Assembly (NCBI RefSeq): GCF_001428525.1
Contig: NZ_LMHW01000016.1
Span: 124,001 to 188,000, forward strand
From: Flavobacterium sp. Root186
Lineage (GTDB): Bacteria; Bacteroidota; Bacteroidia; Flavobacteriales; Flavobacteriaceae
Direction of reading: 5' to 3'
Length of the DNA: 64,000 nt
The position numbers and the translations under genes were made by a program. Below the pieces are notes generated by a model. It had not been told where the DNA came from and searched no databases. It saw nothing but the letters and a program-made list of their open reading frames with translations. Below, piece by piece: positions 52,519-60,546 of the stretch (within the stretch, counting starts at the first letter, position 1; every line of letters starts with the position of its first letter).

Positions 52519-52986
52519 ATGAATTTATTGCCTCAGGAAAAATTTGAAACTCTTGGCCTATCTTTACCGCCAGCACCTCAACCTCTTGGTATATATAAAC
52601 CTTATTTAGTCGACGGAAAATACTTGTATCTTTCCGGTCACGGCCCTGTTCGCGATGATAAATCCTTAATCATTGGTCGAATTGGCGATGACATGGATAT
52701 CGAAGAAGGAAAACTGGCCGCAAGACAAGTCGGCTTAACGATGCTTTCGACAATTGTAACCAATTTTGGGAGCCTGAATAAAGTAAAAAGAGTTATAAAA
52801 GTTTTAGGAATGGTGAATTGCAACGGCGATTTTCTAAGACATCCATATGTAATAAACGGCTGCAGCGAATTGTTTGCTGAAGTTTGGGGACAGGAAAATG
52901 GAATTGGTGTAAGAAGTGCCGTAGGGATGGGTTCTTTGCCAGACAATATTCCTGTTGAAGTTGAAGCTGTTTTCGAATTATTTTAA
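52519..52986 (+). CDS. RidA/YjgF family protein
   Basis: 155 residues of the YjgF/YER057c/UK114 superfamily, in the longer subgroup often annotated as L-PSP/chorismate-mutase-like. LSGHGPVRDD and the active-site end GVRSAVGMGSLPDNIPVEVEAVFE are clear, with the conserved Arg and Glu. RidA enzymes hydrolyse enamine/imine intermediates released by PLP-dependent ammonia-lyases. A PLP enzyme is encoded downstream in the same locus. Confidence 0.92.
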   Translation: MNLLPQEKFETLGLSLPPAPQPLGIYKPYLVDGKYLYLSGHGPVRDDKSLIIGRIGDDMDIEEGKLAARQVGLTMLSTIVTNFGSLNKVKRVIKVLGMVNCNGDFLRHPYVINGCSELFAEVWGQENGIGVRSAVGMGSLPDNIPVEVEAVFELF

Positions 52987-52996
52987 ATCAAAAAGG

Positions 52997-53257
52997 CCAC
53001 AGACGATAAAGATTAAAGAGCAATCTGAATTGGTTAAGAAAATACTTTAGTCGTAAGTCTGTGGTTATATAAAAAAGATAAAAGCCACAGATTATATAGA
53101 TTAAAAGGATTATTTTTTGGATGATGCTTAATTTTTTTCGTCACGAATTACACGAATTTGCATTAATTTTTATATGCTTGAAGTAAAAAAATTAATTCGT
53201 GAAAATTCGTGTAATTCGTGGCTAAAAAAATCCTTTTAATCTATATAATCTGTGGCT
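52997..53257. repeat. Nested palindromic repeat in the ridA-kdgK gap
   Basis: Three inverted pairs occupy the 285-base gap. CCACAGAC (52997-53004) pairs with GTCTGTGG (53057-53064). A perfect 29-base pair beginning AGCCACAGATTATATAG (53083-53111) has its complement at 53229-53257. Nested within it is a perfect 18-base pair CACGAATTACACGAATTT (53142-53159 / 53203-53220). The 175-base nested unit could fold into one long hairpin. No gene is present in the gap. Confidence 0.9.
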
Positions 53258-53271
53258 AAAAAAAAATAAAC

Positions 53272-54303
53272 ATGAATATAAATATCCCACAAACAAGAAT
53301 AGCAACATTTGGAGAATTATTACTTCGGATGAATGTTACCAATGGAAACCGATTTACACAAGCAGATGAAATAAAGATTCATGTGGGCGGTGCCGAAGCC
53401 AATGTTTGTGTTTTACTTTCGCAACTCGGAATCCAAACTGATTATATTACCCGATTGCCCAAAAATGATTTGGCACAACTGGCTTTAAATGAACTTCAGA
53501 AATACAAAGTAAATACTTCAAAATGTGTTTATGGCGGAGAACGTTTGGGCTTATATTTTGTCGAATCCGGAAATCAAATCAGACAATCTCAGGTTATTTA
53601 TGACCGAAGCAATTCGTCTTTCGCAACAATTCAAAAAGATCAAATTAATTGGGATGAAGTTTTAGAAAATGTGACGCATTTTCATTGGTCAGGAATAAGT
53701 CCGGGAGTTTCGCATGAAGCTGGTTTGGCTTGTAAAGAAGCTATCCTGAAAGCGCATAAAAAAGGCTTGCCAATTTCTTCTGATTTTAATTACAGATCAA
53801 AATTATGGCAGTACGGAAAACATCCATCTGAAATTATGCCCGATTTATTACAATACAGTACCATAACCGTTGCCGACTTAGATGCGATTGAAATTTATTT
53901 CGGAATCAAAACCGATAGCAAAGAATCTGATGAAAATCGTTTTCAAAAAACATTCGAATTATTAAAATTAAAAATGCCTTTTCTAAAAACACTCGCCATG
54001 AGTTTTAGAAAATCAGATGGTCCGGCGCATTTATACAAAGGTTTATTGATGCATGAAGGTAATTTTTACCAAACGCCAGAACATAAAATACATGTTGTAA
54101 CAGACCAAATTGGTTCTGGAGATGCTTTCAACGCCGGATTATTATACGGATTATCCAACAAATTATCCGGGCAGGAATGTATCCATTGGGCAACAGCCTG
54201 CGGCGTAATCAAACAAAGTATTCACGGAGATTTCGCGATAAGCAATCTCAACGAAATAAGTCATTTTATTAAAAACGGCTCAAGTAATAGAATTAATAGA
54301 TAA
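53272..54303 (+). CDS. kdgK: 2-keto-3-deoxygluconate kinase (PfkB family)
   Basis: 343 residues of the ribokinase/PfkB fold. FGELLLRM and HVGGAEANVCVLLSQLG are at the front (about 13-45), a DFNYRSKLW strand follows, and the ATP/anion-hole motif QIGSGDAFNAGLLYG is near residues 281-295. The Asp of GSGDAF is the base. It phosphorylates KDG to KDPG. The assignment over other sugar kinases rests on the following KDPG aldolase gene. Confidence 0.88.
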   Translation: MNINIPQTRIATFGELLLRMNVTNGNRFTQADEIKIHVGGAEANVCVLLSQLGIQTDYITRLPKNDLAQLALNELQKYKVNTSKCVYGGERLGLYFVESGNQIRQSQVIYDRSNSSFATIQKDQINWDEVLENVTHFHWSGISPGVSHEAGLACKEAILKAHKKGLPISSDFNYRSKLWQYGKHPSEIMPDLLQYSTITVADLDAIEIYFGIKTDSKESDENRFQKTFELLKLKMPFLKTLAMSFRKSDGPAHLYKGLLMHEGNFYQTPEHKIHVVTDQIGSGDAFNAGLLYGLSNKLSGQECIHWATACGVIKQSIHGDFAISNLNEISHFIKNGSSNRINR

Positions 54304-54312
54304 ATAAAGAAT

Positions 54313-54960
54313 ATGTACAGCATTTTAAAAACGCAAGGTGTACTTCCGTTAGTAACCCAAATCAACATTGAAACAGCCCAAATCGTATTGCAATCAGCGG
54401 CTGATGCTGGCATAAAAATTATCGAGTTTGCTGCTCGTGCAGATGATGCAAAAGAAGTTTTTAGTCAAATGACGGCCTTTAAAAAAGCAAACAATTTAGA
54501 TGTTAAAATAGCGGTTGGCTCTATTTTGACTCTTGAGGATGCCGAAACCTATCATAAATTAGGAGCCGATTGTATCGTTTGTCCGCATACCGATCCGGAA
54601 ATTGGAGCTTACTGTCTTAAAAATAATATTTACTGGATTCCCGGGGCTGCTACTTTAAACGAAATACTACACGCCAATAAATTAGGTGCCGAAGTTGTAA
54701 AACTCTTTCCGGCTGATAAAATTGGCGGTCCCGGATATGTAAAAGCCATAAGAGCGCCTTTCCCAGGTTTAAAAATAATGCCAACCGGAGGTGTAACGCT
54801 CGAAGAAAGCAATTTAAAATCGTGGTTTAAATCTGGAGTTGTATGCGTTGGAATTGGTTCTAATTTGTTTTCAAAAGAAATGCTTTTGAATTTAAATTAT
54901 GAGCAGGCATTGCAGGCATTTCAAAATTTAATTGAAGTTGTAGAAAAAACAAGAAACTAA
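54313..54960 (+). CDS. eda: KDPG/KHG aldolase
   Basis: 215 residues. A class I aldolase that splits 2-keto-3-deoxy-6-phosphogluconate to pyruvate and glyceraldehyde 3-phosphate. The motifs KIIEFAAR (Glu near 37), IAVGSILTLEDAETYHKLGADCIVCPH, the Schiff-base lysine in VVKLFPADKIGGPGYVKAI and IMPTGGVTLEE are in the usual order. The gap to kdgK is 9 bases. Confidence 0.93.
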   Translation: MYSILKTQGVLPLVTQINIETAQIVLQSAADAGIKIIEFAARADDAKEVFSQMTAFKKANNLDVKIAVGSILTLEDAETYHKLGADCIVCPHTDPEIGAYCLKNNIYWIPGAATLNEILHANKLGAEVVKLFPADKIGGPGYVKAIRAPFPGLKIMPTGGVTLEESNLKSWFKSGVVCVGIGSNLFSKEMLLNLNYEQALQAFQNLIEVVEKTRN

Positions 54961-54963
54961 ATT

Positions 54964-56079
54964 ATGCAGGAAAATTGGTGGAAAATAAAGTCTGATATCA
55001 ATATTGATACGCCATTTTTAGCCGTTTACGAAGATCGTATCCGGTTTAATCTGGAACGCCTTATTGGTTCCGTAAATGGCGATACGCAAAAATTAAGGCC
55101 TCATATAAAAACACATAAAATTGGCGAAATTCTGGAGTTGTTTAAAATTTACAACATCAAAAAAATAAAATGCGCCACAATTGCCGAAGCTGAACTTGCC
55201 GCAATACACGAAATTCCAGACGTTCTTCTTGCCTATCAGCCTGTTGGAATTAAAAAAGAAAGATGGATTTCGTTAATTCAAAAATATCCAAACGTCAATT
55301 TTTCGACAATTACAGACAATCTTGAATCGGCGAAAGCCTTAAATGAAATTGCTAAAGAAAACAGTTTAAAACTTCATATTTATCTGGATTTAAATACCGG
55401 AATGAACAGAACCGGATTTTCCATTTCAGAAGATTGGACTGCTTTAGCAGATAAAATTGTTAAATTAAAAAACCTTCATTTTGAAGGCATTCATATTTAC
55501 GACGGTCATTTAAAAGGAACTGTTGAAGAACGAATCAATACCGCTTCAAACTCATTTTCTGATATAAAAGAAAAAACAGAAGCGATGGAACAAAAACTAG
55601 GTTATCCTTTAAAAATTGTTGCCGGAGGTTCTAACACTTTTCCATTTTATGCCACACAGGAAAATGTAGAATGCAGTCCGGGAACCTTTGTTTTTTGGGA
55701 TTCCAATTATCAGATTCATTTGCCCGAACAAAAATTCAAACCTGCTTTGGTTATCGTTGGAACCATAATTTCAAAACCAACAAATTCAACACTTTGTATT
55801 GATATTGGCTACAAAGCTGTTGCTTCAGAAAACCCAATTGATAAGCGATTAGTGATTTTAAATGATGAAAATCTAATCCCGACATCGCATTCTGAAGAAC
55901 ATTTGATTTTAGAGAACCAAGGAAAAAACGAGTATAAAATTGGCGATACCGTTTATGCGCTTCCTTATCATGTCTGTCCTACTTGCGCACTTTATGATTC
56001 TGTTCAGGTTATAAATAAAGGACATCAAATTTGCGATCAATGGAAGGTTGCCGCCCGAAGCAGAGAAATTAGTATATAA
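54964..56079 (+). CDS. PLP-dependent D-threonine-aldolase/D-serine-dehydratase-fold enzyme
   Basis: 371 residues of the alanine-racemase-like fold III type: TPFLAVYEDRIRFNLERL, then RPHIKTHK with the PLP lysine (about 46-53), DLNTGMNRTGF, GGSNTFPF, and a C-terminal metal site (LPYHVCPTCALYDSV) with His and Cys as in D-serine dehydratases. The family includes D-threonine aldolase, D-serine dehydratase and related ammonia-lyases. Between RidA, KdgK and Eda, a D-glucosaminate ammonia-lyase role is the best inference. Confidence 0.88.
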   Translation: MQENWWKIKSDINIDTPFLAVYEDRIRFNLERLIGSVNGDTQKLRPHIKTHKIGEILELFKIYNIKKIKCATIAEAELAAIHEIPDVLLAYQPVGIKKERWISLIQKYPNVNFSTITDNLESAKALNEIAKENSLKLHIYLDLNTGMNRTGFSISEDWTALADKIVKLKNLHFEGIHIYDGHLKGTVEERINTASNSFSDIKEKTEAMEQKLGYPLKIVAGGSNTFPFYATQENVECSPGTFVFWDSNYQIHLPEQKFKPALVIVGTIISKPTNSTLCIDIGYKAVASENPIDKRLVILNDENLIPTSHSEEHLILENQGKNEYKIGDTVYALPYHVCPTCALYDSVQVINKGHQICDQWKVAARSREISI

Positions 56080-56098
56080 AAATTTAAGTCGAAATACT

Positions 56099-57169
56099 AT
56101 GTTTATAATAGACGCCCATTTAGACCTGAGCATGAATGCGATGGAATGGAATCGTGATTTGAGGAATGATGTTCCTACTTTGCGTCATTTAGAAAAAGGA
56201 ATGACCGATAAACCAGATCGTGAACGTGCCACAGTATCGTTTCCTGATTTGCGACGCGGAAATATCGGAATTGTTGTGGCAACGCAAATTGCAAGATTTG
56301 TAAAACCCGGCAGTATTATTCCGGGTTGGAATTCTCCTGAGCAGGCATGGGCACAAACACAAGGACAATTGACTTGGTACAAAACCATGGAAGAAGCCGG
56401 AGAAATAACCCAGATTACAGATAAAAAATCGCTCCAGAAACAAATTGATTTATGGAACGACGGAACTCCAAACGATAAAAAACCGATCGGGTATATTTTG
56501 AGTTTAGAAGGCGCTGATTCTATAATTGATATTTCTTATTTAGAAAAAGCATATAATTACGGATTACGAGCGATTGGTCCCGCACATTATGGTCCCGGAC
56601 GTTACGCAAACGGAACAGATGCAACCGGAAAAATGAATCAAAACGGTCTTGATTTATTAAAAGAAATGGAACGTTTGAATATTATTTTAGATGCAACCCA
56701 TTTGTGCGATGATGCTTTTTGGCAGGCTTTAGACCATTATAACGGACCGGTTTGGGCAAGTCATAACAATTGCCGAAGTTTAGTTGACCATAATCGTCAG
56801 TATAGCGATGAAATGATTAAAGCTTTAATTTCGAGAGAAGCGGTTATTGGAGGTGCTCTAGATGCGTGGATGTTAGTTCCGAATTGGCAAAGAGGTGTTT
56901 CGATGCCTTTAGAAATGAATTGCAATTTAGAAACCGTTTTCAAACACATGGATCACATTTGCCAATTGGCCGGAAATGCGAATCACATTGGTGTAGGTTC
57001 AGATTTGGATGGCGCTTTTGGCACAGAGCAATCTCCGTATGATTTAAATACCATTGCCGATTTACAAAAATTGGTTTTGATTTTTAAAAACAATGGATAT
57101 TCTGATGAAGATTTAGATAAAATCTTTCACCAGAACTGGATCAACTTTTTAATGAAGAATTGGGATTAA
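56099..57169 (+). CDS. Membrane dipeptidase family (M19) hydrolase
   Basis: 356 residues from the ATG at 56099 (MFIIDAHLDLSMNAMEWNRD). The renal-dipeptidase metal site is visible: DAHLDL, a bridging Glu in LSLEGADSI, LDATHLCDDAFW, WASHNNCRSL and GVGSDLDGAFG. Family members cleave dipeptides with a C-terminal D-residue or open amide and lactam bonds. No signal peptide, so it is cytoplasmic. It could cleave an amide of the imported substrate. It overlaps the convergent regulator gene by 4 bases. Confidence 0.9.
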   Translation: MFIIDAHLDLSMNAMEWNRDLRNDVPTLRHLEKGMTDKPDRERATVSFPDLRRGNIGIVVATQIARFVKPGSIIPGWNSPEQAWAQTQGQLTWYKTMEEAGEITQITDKKSLQKQIDLWNDGTPNDKKPIGYILSLEGADSIIDISYLEKAYNYGLRAIGPAHYGPGRYANGTDATGKMNQNGLDLLKEMERLNIILDATHLCDDAFWQALDHYNGPVWASHNNCRSLVDHNRQYSDEMIKALISREAVIGGALDAWMLVPNWQRGVSMPLEMNCNLETVFKHMDHICQLAGNANHIGVGSDLDGAFGTEQSPYDLNTIADLQKLVLIFKNNGYSDEDLDKIFHQNWINFLMKNWD

Positions 57170-57942
57170 ATAAAAACTAAACTAGGAACTGCCTTCTTAT
57201 ACGATTGTAACTTTTCGTCGCTTGGATCAACTTCCGTAACAACATAATCTACCTCAGATAAGTTGGCAATTTTCATTTTTAGAACCGTATCCAGTTTTTC
57301 AGAAATCGTAAGAATCGCTGTTTTTTCTGAAGCCTGAATCATTGCTTTTTTTACCTGAACCGTTTCCCAGTCAGAATCTGAAAAACCGCCTTCGATATCT
57401 AAAGCATTGGTTCCTAATATTAATAAATCGACTTTAATATTAGCCAATTGATTATAAACATCGCCGCTCACACACATTTGGCTGTATGAAGAAATGCTGC
57501 CGCCAATCATGATAATTTTAACGTTGGGTTTATCCAAAAGTTCAACCGCAGATAAAACGGTAACCGTAAAAATAGTCAGACTTAAATCATTAGGAATTAA
57601 GCGAATGAATTCTCTAATTGTAGTACCGCCTCCAATTAGTAAAACCATTCCGTCATGAAGTAAACCTAAAGTTTTTTGCGCAATAATCTGTTTAGATTCG
57701 CCTGCATAAGTTTGATTTGATGAAGAATGATGGTACGCTTTTGTCATCGCACCGCCTTTTACTTTAATCAATAAAGATTCTGACTCAAGTTCATTTATAT
57801 CACGTCTTACAGTATCTTCTGAAACAAATAATTTAGTCGAAAGGGTTTCAAAACTTACACGAGTATGCAAGTTAATCTCTTTTAAAATAAGATTTTTACG
57901 TTCTTCTTTAGTGTAATTAACCACTTCATTATCATTATTCAT
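57166..57942 (-). CDS. DeoR-family transcriptional regulator
   Basis: 258 residues from the ATG at 57942. N-terminal helix-turn-helix: TKEERKNLILKEINLHTRVSFETLSTKLFVSEDTVRRDINELE. Then the DeoR C-terminal sensor domain: IGGGTTIREFIRLI, IMIGGSISSYSQMCVSGD, DLLILGTNALDIEGGFSD. Such proteins sense phosphorylated sugar intermediates, here plausibly KDPG. It is convergent with the dipeptidase gene and divergent from the GH20 gene. A degenerate copy of the shared operator lies before it (57981-57997). Confidence 0.92.
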   Translation of the reverse strand: MNNDNEVVNYTKEERKNLILKEINLHTRVSFETLSTKLFVSEDTVRRDINELESESLLIKVKGGAMTKAYHHSSSNQTYAGESKQIIAQKTLGLLHDGMVLLIGGGTTIREFIRLIPNDLSLTIFTVTVLSAVELLDKPNVKIIMIGGSISSYSQMCVSGDVYNQLANIKVDLLILGTNALDIEGGFSDSDWETVQVKKAMIQASEKTAILTISEKLDTVLKMKIANLSEVDYVVTEVDPSDEKLQSYKKAVPSLVFI

Positions 57943-57980
57943 GCAAATTCGTTTTTTGTAAGGACAAATGTAAACAATAA

Positions 57981-57997
57981 ATGCAATATTCTTGCGA
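57981..57997 (-). promoter_or_regulatory. Degenerate operator upstream of the DeoR-type gene
   Basis: On the minus strand TCGCA-AGAATAT-TGCAT keeps the TTGCA-N7-TGCAA layout with one mismatch in each half and the same 7-base spacer. It lies 38 bases before the regulator's ATG, a position that fits autoregulation. Confidence 0.45.
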
Positions 57998-58068
57998 AAC
58001 AAATTATAACACAACGTAATTAAAAAGTTAATTACACTATTCTAAAGACATTTAAACACAAATACCTT

Positions 58069-58085
58069 TTGCAAAAAAAATGCAA
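58069..58085 (+). promoter_or_regulatory. Operator TTGCAAAAAAAATGCAA upstream of the GH20 gene
   Basis: A perfect TTGCA-N7-TGCAA dyad identical over 17 bases to the second susC copy (46375-46391). It ends 16 bases before the -7 box at 58102, against 18 at susC, so both sites overlap the -33 zone. Confidence 0.7.
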
Positions 58086-58101
58086 ACTAATTTACAAACC
58101 T

Positions 58102-58109
58102 TAAATTTG
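58102..58109 (+). promoter_or_regulatory. -7 box of the GH20 gene (TAAATTTG)
   Basis: TAAATTTG matches TAnnTTTG and lies 23 bases before the ATG at 58133. It is placed like the susC -7 box relative to the shared operator. Confidence 0.55.
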
Positions 58110-58132
58110 TTGAACAAAACAAAAAAGTAACC

Positions 58133-60436
58133 ATGCAAAAAAGTATACTTCTCTTTTTGATTTTCTGTTTTTCTTTCGGAAATGCGCAAAGTACTTCAGA
58201 TAATATTTCGATTATTCCTGCTCCAAATTTTTATAAAACAACCGGAGACAGCATTCGCATCAGCGGGAAAATTAAAATTTCATTTGATAAAAACAAATAC
58301 AGTGCAAAAGAATTGAAAACAGCACAGATTTTTGAGTCGGCTGTAAACTCAAATACATCAAATAAAAAAAGCAATATTGAAGTTTTGTTTATTGCAGAAA
58401 AACCAGCTTCATCTTTAAAAAAAGAAGCCTATAAAATCGATATCACTTCCAAAAAAATAACCGTTACCGGAAGTGAAGAAGGATTATTTTATGCCGTTCA
58501 GAGTTTATTACAGCTTTTGCCTAATGAACCCAAAAATCAGGAAGTAAAATTACCTTGCGTTACTATCGAAGACCAGCCCCGATACGGGTACCGCGGGCTT
58601 CACCTCGATGTCTGCCGTCACTTTTTTTCTGTTGATGTTATAAAAGATTTTATCGCACAAATGTCATATTATAAATTAAATAATTTCCATTGGCATTTAA
58701 CCGATGATCAAGGCTGGAGAATCGAGATAAAAAAATATCCAAAATTAACCGAAGTAGGTTCTAAAAGAGCACAGACTTTAGTGGGTAATAAATTCGAAAG
58801 ATTCCCCTATTTTTTTGACGGAAATCCGTACGGTGGTTTTTATACTCAGGAAGAAATTAAGGATGTTGTAAAATTTGCCGAAGACCATTATGTCAATATT
58901 ATTCCCGAAATCGAAATGCCGGGTCACGCAACGGCAGCGGTAACTGCTTATCCAAATTTATCCTGTTTTCCCGATCGTCAATATAAAGTGGTGGAATCCT
59001 GGGGTGTTTTTGAAGATATTTTTTGTGCCGGAAAAGAAGAAACTTTTACTTTTTTAGAAGATGTTCTAACCGAAGTTATGGCACTATTTCCAAGTAAATA
59101 TATTCACATTGGCGGAGACGAATGCCCGAAAACAAGATGGAAAGAATGTCCAAACTGCCAAAAGCGAATTGCAGCTTTAGATTTGAAAAACGAACATGAA
59201 TTACAAAGTTACCTCACAACCCGAATCGAGAAATTCCTAAACGCAAATGGGAGGCAAATTTTAGGCTGGGATGAAATGCTCGAAGGCGGACTGGCACCAA
59301 ATGCAGCCGTGATGTCATGGCGAGGCGAATCTGGCGGAATCAGCGCGGCGAAACAAAAACATTTTGTAATCATGAATCCGGAGCAAGTTCTTTATTTGGA
59401 TTATAATCAGGGTTATTCTCCTCAGGAACCTTTAACAATTGGAAGATTAACAACAGTTGAAAAAATATACAATTACAACCCAACTCCTGTAGACAGCTTA
59501 ACAGTAGAAGAACAAAAATATATTATGGGTGTGCAGTCTAATCTTTGGTCTGAATATTTGACAAGTCCTGCGAAATTAAATTATATGATTTATCCACGTG
59601 TATTTGCTTTGGCAGAAATTGCGTGGACTGAACCGCAAAACAAAAACTACAACAGTTTTATTTTGAATCGAATTCCGCATCATTTAGAAAAACTGGAAGC
59701 ACAAAAAAGAATGTATAAAGTTCCAATTCCTTTTGGCGCTGAAGAAACGGCATTAATTGCATCAAAATATATTCTGGACTTAAAACCAACAATTAAAAAC
59801 GGGCAGATTTTCTATACTATTGATGGTTATAATCCGGATGAAACAGCAGAACTTTATACTAAACCCGTAACGATAAATATTCCAAAAGGAGAGTTCCGAA
59901 TTATAAAAATAGTTCAAATTAGTCCAAGCGGCAAAAAAAGTTCGATCAGTAAAATATTGGTTAAAAATCCGGATTTAAAACAGGCTTTAGCGGTAAAGCC
60001 AATAAAAAAGGGTTTAAAATTCGATTATTTTACCGGAACATTATTTCAGCAGGTTCAGGATTTAGAATTGGCAAAACCTGTTAACTCTGGCATTTTTGAA
60101 GGCAAAATAAGCAGTGAAAAATGGAAAACGAAATTAGAGCGTTATATCGGCTTAAAATTTGACGGATACATCTTTATTCCAGAAACAGGAAATTATACAA
60201 TTTCAACCCTTTCAGATGACGGATCGAAGCTTTTTATCGATAATGAATTAGTTGTAAACAACGACGGCATTCATTGGCTCAATGAAGTATATGGCGTAGT
60301 TAAACTCGAAAAAGGATTTCATAAAATAAACATTAGTTATTTTGACCAAATTGGAGGAACTACTTTAACTTGTTTCATTCAGCAGGAAGGAAAAGAAAAA
60401 CAAGAAATAAGCGAATCGCAATTGTTTTATGAATAA
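58133..60436 (+). CDS. Beta-N-acetylhexosaminidase (GH20) with PA14 domain
   Basis: 767 residues: a signal peptide (MQKSILLFLIFCFSFGNAQS), a GH20b domain (about 25-145), a GH20 catalytic barrel (about 150-500) with HWHLTDDQGWRIEIKKYP, PEIEMPGHATAA and the catalytic Asp-Glu pair in HIGGDECPKTRW (329-330), a short chitobiase-C-like part, and a PA14 carbohydrate-binding domain (about 640-765, ISTLSDDGSKLFIDN). It releases terminal GlcNAc/GalNAc outside the inner membrane. It shares the operator with susC and is followed by a terminator. Confidence 0.95.
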   Translation: MQKSILLFLIFCFSFGNAQSTSDNISIIPAPNFYKTTGDSIRISGKIKISFDKNKYSAKELKTAQIFESAVNSNTSNKKSNIEVLFIAEKPASSLKKEAYKIDITSKKITVTGSEEGLFYAVQSLLQLLPNEPKNQEVKLPCVTIEDQPRYGYRGLHLDVCRHFFSVDVIKDFIAQMSYYKLNNFHWHLTDDQGWRIEIKKYPKLTEVGSKRAQTLVGNKFERFPYFFDGNPYGGFYTQEEIKDVVKFAEDHYVNIIPEIEMPGHATAAVTAYPNLSCFPDRQYKVVESWGVFEDIFCAGKEETFTFLEDVLTEVMALFPSKYIHIGGDECPKTRWKECPNCQKRIAALDLKNEHELQSYLTTRIEKFLNANGRQILGWDEMLEGGLAPNAAVMSWRGESGGISAAKQKHFVIMNPEQVLYLDYNQGYSPQEPLTIGRLTTVEKIYNYNPTPVDSLTVEEQKYIMGVQSNLWSEYLTSPAKLNYMIYPRVFALAEIAWTEPQNKNYNSFILNRIPHHLEKLEAQKRMYKVPIPFGAEETALIASKYILDLKPTIKNGQIFYTIDGYNPDETAELYTKPVTINIPKGEFRIIKIVQISPSGKKSSISKILVKNPDLKQALAVKPIKKGLKFDYFTGTLFQQVQDLELAKPVNSGIFEGKISSEKWKTKLERYIGLKFDGYIFIPETGNYTISTLSDDGSKLFIDNELVVNNDGIHWLNEVYGVVKLEKGFHKINISYFDQIGGTTLTCFIQQEGKEKQEISESQLFYE

Positions 60437-60443
60437 AACTTAA

Positions 60444-60476
60444 AAAACGCATTCACTAACCAAATGAATGCGTTTT
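60444..60476 (+). terminator. Terminator of the GH20 gene
   Basis: AAAACGCATTC and GAATGCGTTTT pair around an 11-base loop. The same AACGCATTC stem is reused at 61887 and 63001. Confidence 0.8.
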
Positions 60477-60504
60477 ACTTTCTACTATTTATTTATTAAT
60501 CTTA

Positions 60505-60546
60505 ACTATTCACTTTTTACTATTCACTTTTTACTATTCACTTTTT
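60505..60546. repeat. Three 14-base tandem repeats
   Basis: The unit ACTATTCACTTTTT occurs three times in a row (last base changed), ending at the stop codon of the minus-strand lipoprotein gene. Confidence 0.85.

Noticed and set aside
53083..53257. CRISPR array or riboswitch in the ridA-kdgK gap
   Set aside because: The sequence is nested inverted repeats without regularly spaced direct repeats, and no known aptamer core was recognised.
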